Part shown: in pieces, positions 60,214 through 64,000 of the stretch
Layout of the letters: each line of letters begins with the position of its first letter
How positions within the stretch are numbered: the first letter of the stretch is position 1
Source of the DNA: Deltaproteobacteria bacterium
GTDB lineage: Bacteria; Desulfobacterota; DSM-4660; Desulfatiglandales; Desulfatiglandaceae
NCBI GenBank assembly: GCA_021737785.1
Contig: JAIPDI010000005.1
Location: 90,654 to 154,653 of the forward strand
Reading direction: 5' to 3'
Length of the DNA stretch: 64,000 nt
The notes under the pieces: generated by a model
Told to the model about the DNA's origin: nothing
The model's database searches: none
The model's input: only the letters and a program-made list of their open reading frames with translations
Program-made: the position numbers and the translations under genes

Positions 60214-60927
60214 ATGATAGAATTTCTTTCGAGAAGAGAGTTCATGAGCAGGAGCGCCGTGCTGGCGGGCGGGGCCCTGGTGGCCCTGGCCGTGGGCAGG
60301 GACCTGGTCTCTCCCAGAGAAGTCCGGGCCGGAGAAGTCCGGTTCATCGAGACCCGGTGCGGAGAAACCCGCAAAAAAGAGAGGATACTTATCGCCTATG
60401 CCAGCCGATGCGGTTCCACGGGCGGCGTGGCCGATGCCATAGGAGGTGTTTTTTGCGAGGCAGGGGCCTGTGTGGACGTGCTTCGGGTAGGAAACGTGCA
60501 GGATCTGACGCCTTACCGTGCCGTTGTTGTCGGGAGCGCCGTTCACAGCGACCAATGGCTCTCCGAGGCCTCGGAGTTTGTCATTCAAAACCAAGAGGTG
60601 CTGGGCCGTCTCCCCGTGGCCTATTTTCTGACCTGTCTCACCCTTGTCAGACCCACGGAGGAAAACCGGATGAAGGCCTTAGGGTTCCTGGATCCCCTGC
60701 ACCGGGATGCACCCCAAGTGACGCCCGTAGGCATCGGTCTCTTTGCAGGCGTTCTGGATTATGACAAGCTCTCTTTCATGGTGCGAACGGTCATGAAGAT
60801 CAAGATGAAAGACAAAGGCGTGGATGAAGGCGATTACAGGGATTGGGCATCCATTCGATCCTGGACCCGGGACGTCGCGCCAAAACTCTTGAACGGCAGC
60901 GATGCCTCAACGTCAGCTACAGGTTAA
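60214..60927 (+). CDS. Tat-exported flavodoxin (HemG/flavodoxin_5-like)
   Basis: The 237-residue protein has a twin-arginine signal (LSRREFMSRSAVLAGGALVA, then LAVGRD) and a flavodoxin domain. ILIAYASRCGSTGGVADAIG forms the phosphate loop for FMN, and YRAVVVGSAVHSDQWL is the second flavin loop, as in HemG-like menaquinone-dependent protoporphyrinogen oxidases. The start at 60214 follows AAAGGAG, and upstream in-frame starts lack one. Flavodoxins normally work in the cytoplasm; here the FMN protein would be folded and exported. It lies 103 bp after the Spy-like gene, possibly in the same stress regulon. Confidence 0.85.
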   Translation: MIEFLSRREFMSRSAVLAGGALVALAVGRDLVSPREVRAGEVRFIETRCGETRKKERILIAYASRCGSTGGVADAIGGVFCEAGACVDVLRVGNVQDLTPYRAVVVGSAVHSDQWLSEASEFVIQNQEVLGRLPVAYFLTCLTLVRPTEENRMKALGFLDPLHRDAPQVTPVGIGLFAGVLDYDKLSFMVRTVMKIKMKDKGVDEGDYRDWASIRSWTRDVAPKLLNGSDASTSATG

Positions 60928-60952
60928 CAGGACTCAGGCTTTCAGTATGGGT

Positions 60953-61678
60953 TCAGGCATAGTCGCCCTGAAGGCGCTCAAAGACCACGAGCCGGCGGCG
61001 ATGGGGGGAATGGGGAATCTTGTAGGAGAGATCATGGGTCAATGTGTAGTCACCCGGGAAACGGGCCAGGCCTTCCCGGATCTCCGTATCGCAGTTGGGG
61101 CCTTTCATGAAGATGGCCCGGCCGCCCGGCACCAGACACCGGCGCACCCGGGCCAGGGTGCTTGCGATCGGTTCCACTGCCCGGGTAATGACGCCCGCTG
61201 CCGGACGATCATAGGAGGCGTAGATCTTTCCCTCATGAATCTCGATCCCTTTCAGGTCCAGGGCTTCGATCACCTCGTGCAGAAAGCGCACCCGCCGATG
61301 TCTCCCCTCGGAGAGGATGATGTGGGTATCGGGGCGCACAATCTTGAGGGGGATGCCCGGCAGACCCGCGCCCGTACCGATATCCAGAAGCGGAGAAGGG
61401 AGCCTCCCTCCCAACAGACCGACCGGCAGAATCGAATCAATATAGTGCTTCTGGACCATACTGTCGAACTGATAGATCCGGGTCAGGTCATAGGCCGCAT
61501 TCTTTTCGCGTAAAAGCGTATGATATTGCCACAGCTTCTTGTATTGTTTTTCTGTAAGGAGTAGATTGGATTTCACGAACCATGATTTCAAGGCAGGGAG
61601 CCCCGGAGGCATTTTCTTCGACGCGGGCCTGCGTTCTTGCTGAACCTTTGTTTTTTGTTTCGTTGACCGAGGTCCCAT
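60953..61678 (-). CDS. rsmG: 16S rRNA m7G527 methyltransferase RsmG
   Basis: The 241-residue enzyme has the RsmG layout: a helical start (LLTEKQYKKLWQYHTLLREKNAAYDLTRI), then the SAM-binding LLDIGTGAGLPGIPLKIVRP, VRFLHEVIEAL, and VITRAVEPIASTLARVRRCL with GGRAIFMKGPN. It methylates N7 of G527 in 16S rRNA. Its start (61678) overlaps the start of the divergent RluA gene within one CATG. The N-terminus is about 25 residues longer than in E. coli, so an internal start (for example 61612) is possible. Confidence 0.93.
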   Translation of the reverse strand: MGPRSTKQKTKVQQERRPASKKMPPGLPALKSWFVKSNLLLTEKQYKKLWQYHTLLREKNAAYDLTRIYQFDSMVQKHYIDSILPVGLLGGRLPSPLLDIGTGAGLPGIPLKIVRPDTHIILSEGRHRRVRFLHEVIEALDLKGIEIHEGKIYASYDRPAAGVITRAVEPIASTLARVRRCLVPGGRAIFMKGPNCDTEIREGLARFPGDYTLTHDLSYKIPHSPHRRRLVVFERLQGDYA

Positions 61679-62387
61679 GGATCACCACCCCATATCCTTT
61701 CCAAAGCGTTCTCTTTCCACAGACGCCCTCGAGGTCCTCTACGAAGACAACCATCTCATTTCGGTGAACAAACCGGCCGGCATGCTGGTGCAGGGGGACA
61801 GATCGGGAGAAGAGAGCCTCATGGACATCGTGAAGGAGTATATCAAAGAGCGCTATCAAAAGCCAGGGAATGTCTTTTTGGGGCTGGTCCACCGTCTGGA
61901 CCGTCCGGTATCCGGGGTGGTTCTCTTTGCGAGGACCTCCAAGGCGGCCTCCCGGTTGATGAGACAGTGGAAGGCCCATGAGGTGAAAAAGACCTACTGG
62001 GCCGTGGTGGAGGGGGTGCTGAAACCGGAACAGGGGAAACTCGTAGGGCATCTGAGGAAATCCGGAAAGCGTGTCCGTACGGCTAAGGAGGGGGACCCGG
62101 GGGCAAAAGAGGCAATGCTGGAATACAGGACCCTTGCCTTGGGGAAAAGGAGTTCTCTTGTGGAAATCGGTCTGATCACCGGTCGGAAGCACCAGATCCG
62201 CGCGCAGCTTTCCCAGGCCGGTTGCCCGGTGGAGGGAGACGTCAAGTACGGGGCCGGTGAATTTTTAAGAGACAAGACCATCCGTCTTGTGGCCCGGTCC
62301 CTGAGCTTTCGGCATCCGATAGCCGGACTGGAGATGACCCTTTCCGTGGACACGAGCGATCTCGAACGCGAATTCTCCATGTCCTAA
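61677..62387 (+). CDS. RluA-family pseudouridine synthase
   Basis: The 236-residue enzyme carries the catalytic motif HRLDRPVSGVVLFARTSKAA, with the active Asp after RL, along with NKPAGMLVQ, KKTYWAVVEG and LITGRKHQIRAQLSQAGCPVEGD. It lacks an N-terminal S4 domain, like the TruC/RluA-short types. It isomerises uridines in rRNA or tRNA; the site cannot be told. It is divergent from rsmG with the two ATGs overlapping. Confidence 0.92.
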   Translation: MDHHPISFPKRSLSTDALEVLYEDNHLISVNKPAGMLVQGDRSGEESLMDIVKEYIKERYQKPGNVFLGLVHRLDRPVSGVVLFARTSKAASRLMRQWKAHEVKKTYWAVVEGVLKPEQGKLVGHLRKSGKRVRTAKEGDPGAKEAMLEYRTLALGKRSSLVEIGLITGRKHQIRAQLSQAGCPVEGDVKYGAGEFLRDKTIRLVARSLSFRHPIAGLEMTLSVDTSDLEREFSMS

Positions 62388-62596
62388 TCCGACCAAACGC
62401 TGCCCCCCAAGGCTCGCGACAAAGGCTTGTCGCTCTCTCGAGTAAGAACTTTTCTTAACCTGTGTGAACGGCGTCCTCGCCGCGAGGGTCGAGGCTAAGA
62501 GCCTCTCCCCAAAAAACAGGGAAAACTTATTGGTTTCTTACGAAGAAGTGACAGACAAGGATTCTCACGCCGCGCTGACCCCAGGGGCGTATGGGG
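62388..62596. other. Convergent intergenic region with three small hairpins
   Basis: GCGACAA-AGGC-TTGTCGC (62416-62433), CCTCG-CCG-CGAGG (62475-62487) and GAGGCT-AAG-AGCCTC (62491-62505) can each fold. None is followed by a clear T-run on either strand, so they may act as factor-dependent or bidirectional stops between the RluA and NlpC/P60 genes. Confidence 0.45.
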
Positions 62597-63370
62597 TTAT
62601 CTCAGATAGGCCCGTGCCCCTGCAAATCGATTTGCAAAGGAGGGGGTGGCAAGGGAGTCTTTTCGGATGATTTTGCCCCGGCCCGGCGCGTGAATAAAGG
62701 CATCGTCGCCGGTGTACATGCCTACATGAGAGACGGCATTTTGTTTGGCAAAACAGAAAAAAACCAGATCGCCCTTTTGCATGCTGTTCCTGCCCACCGG
62801 TCTCCCTGATGCGAACTGATCTCGAGAAGATCGCGGCAGATTGAAGCCGTTGAGCTGGTACACGGCCATGACCAGCCCGCTGCAGTCAAATCCCTTATCC
62901 GGAGAGGTCCCGCCCCACTGATACGGAAGTCCGATGAAACTCTCCGCGGTTTGCACAAGACTGGATCTGATGGCTCCCATATCCGCGGCTGTGGCTCTGG
63001 CCGCGGGATAGGACTCGGGCGAGACAATATAATAGACGTCAATGATCCCTTCTGACAAAAGCGACTGTGCCCTGGCAAGGGCCTCCGAGGGCAGGGAGAA
63101 CTCTCCGAATCGGACCTTGAACAGCCCGTCCTTGGCTCGAAAGTAATAGGCGCTGAGCCCTTTTGCCTCCAGGGATCGGGTAAGACGTACGGCGTTTTGC
63201 ACGTCCGAAAAGGCCCCCGCCTGAATGGTGTATTGCATGAGGGCGATTTCCCGGGCAGGCGGAGGCGAAGATGGGGGCGGCGGGCCTTTTACAGCGCAGG
63301 CCCAGAGGGTGAGAAGCGTCAAAAAAAGGATGCAACGCCCATAGGGCAATTTTGAAAAGGATGGGGTCAT
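62597..63370 (-). CDS. SPOR-NlpC/P60 lipoprotein, cell-wall peptidase
   Basis: The 257-residue lipoprotein has a signal ending in the lipobox LWAC (Cys25) and a Pro-rich linker. A SPOR domain (about 45-115; YTIQAGAFSDVQNAVRLTRSL, FKVRFGEF) binds denuded glycan strands. The NlpC/P60 domain (about 135-257) has its catalytic Cys in KGFDCSGLVMAVYQLN, His in SHVGMYTG and a third polar residue in FIHAPGRG. It cuts peptidoglycan stem peptides in the periplasm. I take the ATG at 63370; the ATG at 63409 is also in frame, and neither has a strong ribosome binding site. Confidence 0.88.
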   Translation of the reverse strand: MTPSFSKLPYGRCILFLTLLTLWACAVKGPPPPSSPPPAREIALMQYTIQAGAFSDVQNAVRLTRSLEAKGLSAYYFRAKDGLFKVRFGEFSLPSEALARAQSLLSEGIIDVYYIVSPESYPAARATAADMGAIRSSLVQTAESFIGLPYQWGGTSPDKGFDCSGLVMAVYQLNGFNLPRSSRDQFASGRPVGRNSMQKGDLVFFCFAKQNAVSHVGMYTGDDAFIHAPGRGKIIRKDSLATPSFANRFAGARAYLR

Positions 63371-63483
63371 CCGTTTCAGGGTGGAATGGTAAGGATGGTT
63401 ACGCAGCATGGGATGTCACTCAATAAAGGCAACAGCCTGATGACGTCGTAAAGAAAAAGGAGGATGGCAACCGCCACCCCCTA

Positions 63484-63753
63484 TCATTTATTATGGTGGG
63501 GACGACGGGACGGTCTAACCAGAGATTTAATGAAAATCTTGTCCTTCCGACGTTTGATCTGATTTTCACGTTTCATGGCACTCGACCGGTCCGGGAACTC
63601 CTCGGAGCAGACCAGTTGCCATGGCCTCTTGGCTTTTGTATAATTGGATCGGCCTTGGTTATGACGATCGAGTCGGCTATTCAAGTCCTGAGTGGAGCCT
63701 ACATAGTAGCTACCGTCCTTTTCGGACTGAAGGATGTATACATAATAGGGCAT
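63484..63753 (-). CDS. GIY-YIG nuclease-domain protein
   Basis: The 89-residue protein is a single GIY-YIG domain: YYVYILQSEKDGSYYVGSTQ holds the GIY and YIG elements, with Arg in LNSRLDRHNQGRSNYT and the conserved Glu in MKRENQIKRRKD. It belongs to the small UPF0213/YhbQ-like group, whose cellular role is unclear. It is downstream of tRNA-Asp and its terminator on the same strand. Confidence 0.88.
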   Translation of the reverse strand: MPYYVYILQSEKDGSYYVGSTQDLNSRLDRHNQGRSNYTKAKRPWQLVCSEEFPDRSSAMKRENQIKRRKDKIFIKSLVRPSRRPHHNK

Positions 63754-63760
63754 CGGGGAT

Positions 63761-63803
63761 AAAAAAAAGGCCTGTCACGCAACTCAATTGAGGGCAACAG
63801 GCC
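63761..63803 (-). terminator. Intrinsic terminator of tRNA-Asp
   Basis: On the minus strand GGCCTGT (63803-63797) pairs with ACAGGCC (63775-63769) and is followed by eight T residues. The loop contains the small palindrome CTCAATTGAG. It lies 8 bp after the CCA end of tRNA-Asp. Confidence 0.8.
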
Positions 63804-63811
63804 ATTTGTTA

Positions 63812-63888
<77 letters not shown>

Positions 63889-63940
63889 GAATTGAAAACT
63901 TTGTATCAACGATCTTTTACGAAGTTCGCTGGGCATCCAG

Positions 63941-63997
63941 CTCGTGACCTTCCCGCTTGAACAAGCGGGACGTTCTAACCAACTGAACTACGCCCCC
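63941..63997 (-). pseudogene. Truncated tRNA-Asp-like copy
   Basis: The first 30 or so bases equal tRNA-Asp (GGGGGCGTAGTTCAGTTGGT, then TAGAACG), and AGGTCACGAG after the anticodon arm is also the same. The arm between them is 20 nt (TCCCGCTTG-TT-CAAGCGGGA), a near-perfect hairpin that cannot give a 7-nt anticodon loop. The T arm and 3' acceptor strand are missing. It lies 52 bp upstream of tRNA-Asp and is not a working tRNA. Confidence 0.6.
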
Positions 63998-64000
63998 GAA

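Overview
The window is a GC-rich bacterial chromosome segment. It most resembles an anaerobic, sulfate-reducer-like Desulfobacterota (the former Deltaproteobacteria). That is an inference from gene content: NifU/NifS, a desulfoferrodoxin-fold secreted protein, a DUF1538/P-II pair, an AGPS-like oxidase beside GlpD, a WspR-type receiver family, and intergenic spacers full of 7-8 bp tandem repeats. No marker gene fixes the taxonomy.

Layout. 1-0.9 kb: nifU and the first codons of nifS (minus strand). 1.2-2.2 kb: a small exported protein and a DUF1847 protein. 2.3-5.3 kb (minus): a two-gene unit of a B12-binding radical SAM enzyme of the RiPP C-methyltransferase type and a decarboxylase-fold protein that has lost its PLP lysine. 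6.0-9.2 kb: a DUF1538 membrane protein coupled to a P-II-domain protein. 9.4-22.4 kb (minus): an AsmA/YdbH-like giant, a YdbL-like (DUF1318) lipoprotein and a 2865-residue TolB-propeller/TPR/CHAT lipoprotein. 22.9-26.2 kb: a DMT exporter, an AAA-ATPase-like gene remnant, cardiolipin synthase and a PilZ protein.

26.6-44.3 kb is the most notable locus: a complete Wsp-type (alternative cellular function) chemosensory cluster. It has three chemoreceptors interleaved with two periplasmic solute-binding proteins, then CheW, CheR-TPR, CheW with a Cys-rich N-terminus, CheA with three HPt domains and a receiver, and CheB. The order matches wspA-F. Where Pseudomonas has the GGDEF protein WspR, this cluster has two WspR-type receivers, one fused to a class III nucleotide cyclase and one to a PP2C/SpoIIE phosphatase. 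The predicted output is therefore a cyclic nucleotide plus a partner-switching phosphatase, not c-di-GMP. A seven-repeat exported RCC1 propeller follows.

46-51 kb: an AGPS-like oxidase, GlpD and an FGGY kinase, overlapping like a tight operon. 51-54 kb: a small lipoprotein, a large unassigned protein with GT-A-like motifs, and EngB. 54.7-57.2 kb: an orphan branched-chain amino-acid-type binding protein and a secreted superoxide-reductase-fold protein. 57.4-60.9 kb: a CpxRA-like two-component pair divergent from a Spy/CpxP-like protein, with an array of CpxR-like boxes between them, then a Tat-exported flavodoxin. 61-64 kb: rsmG, an RluA-type synthase, a SPOR-NlpC/P60 lipoprotein, a GIY-YIG protein, tRNA-Asp with its terminator, and a broken tRNA-Asp copy at the window edge.

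Many spacers hold 7-8 bp tandem arrays. Some start exactly at stop codons in the sense orientation, and some run into coding ends.
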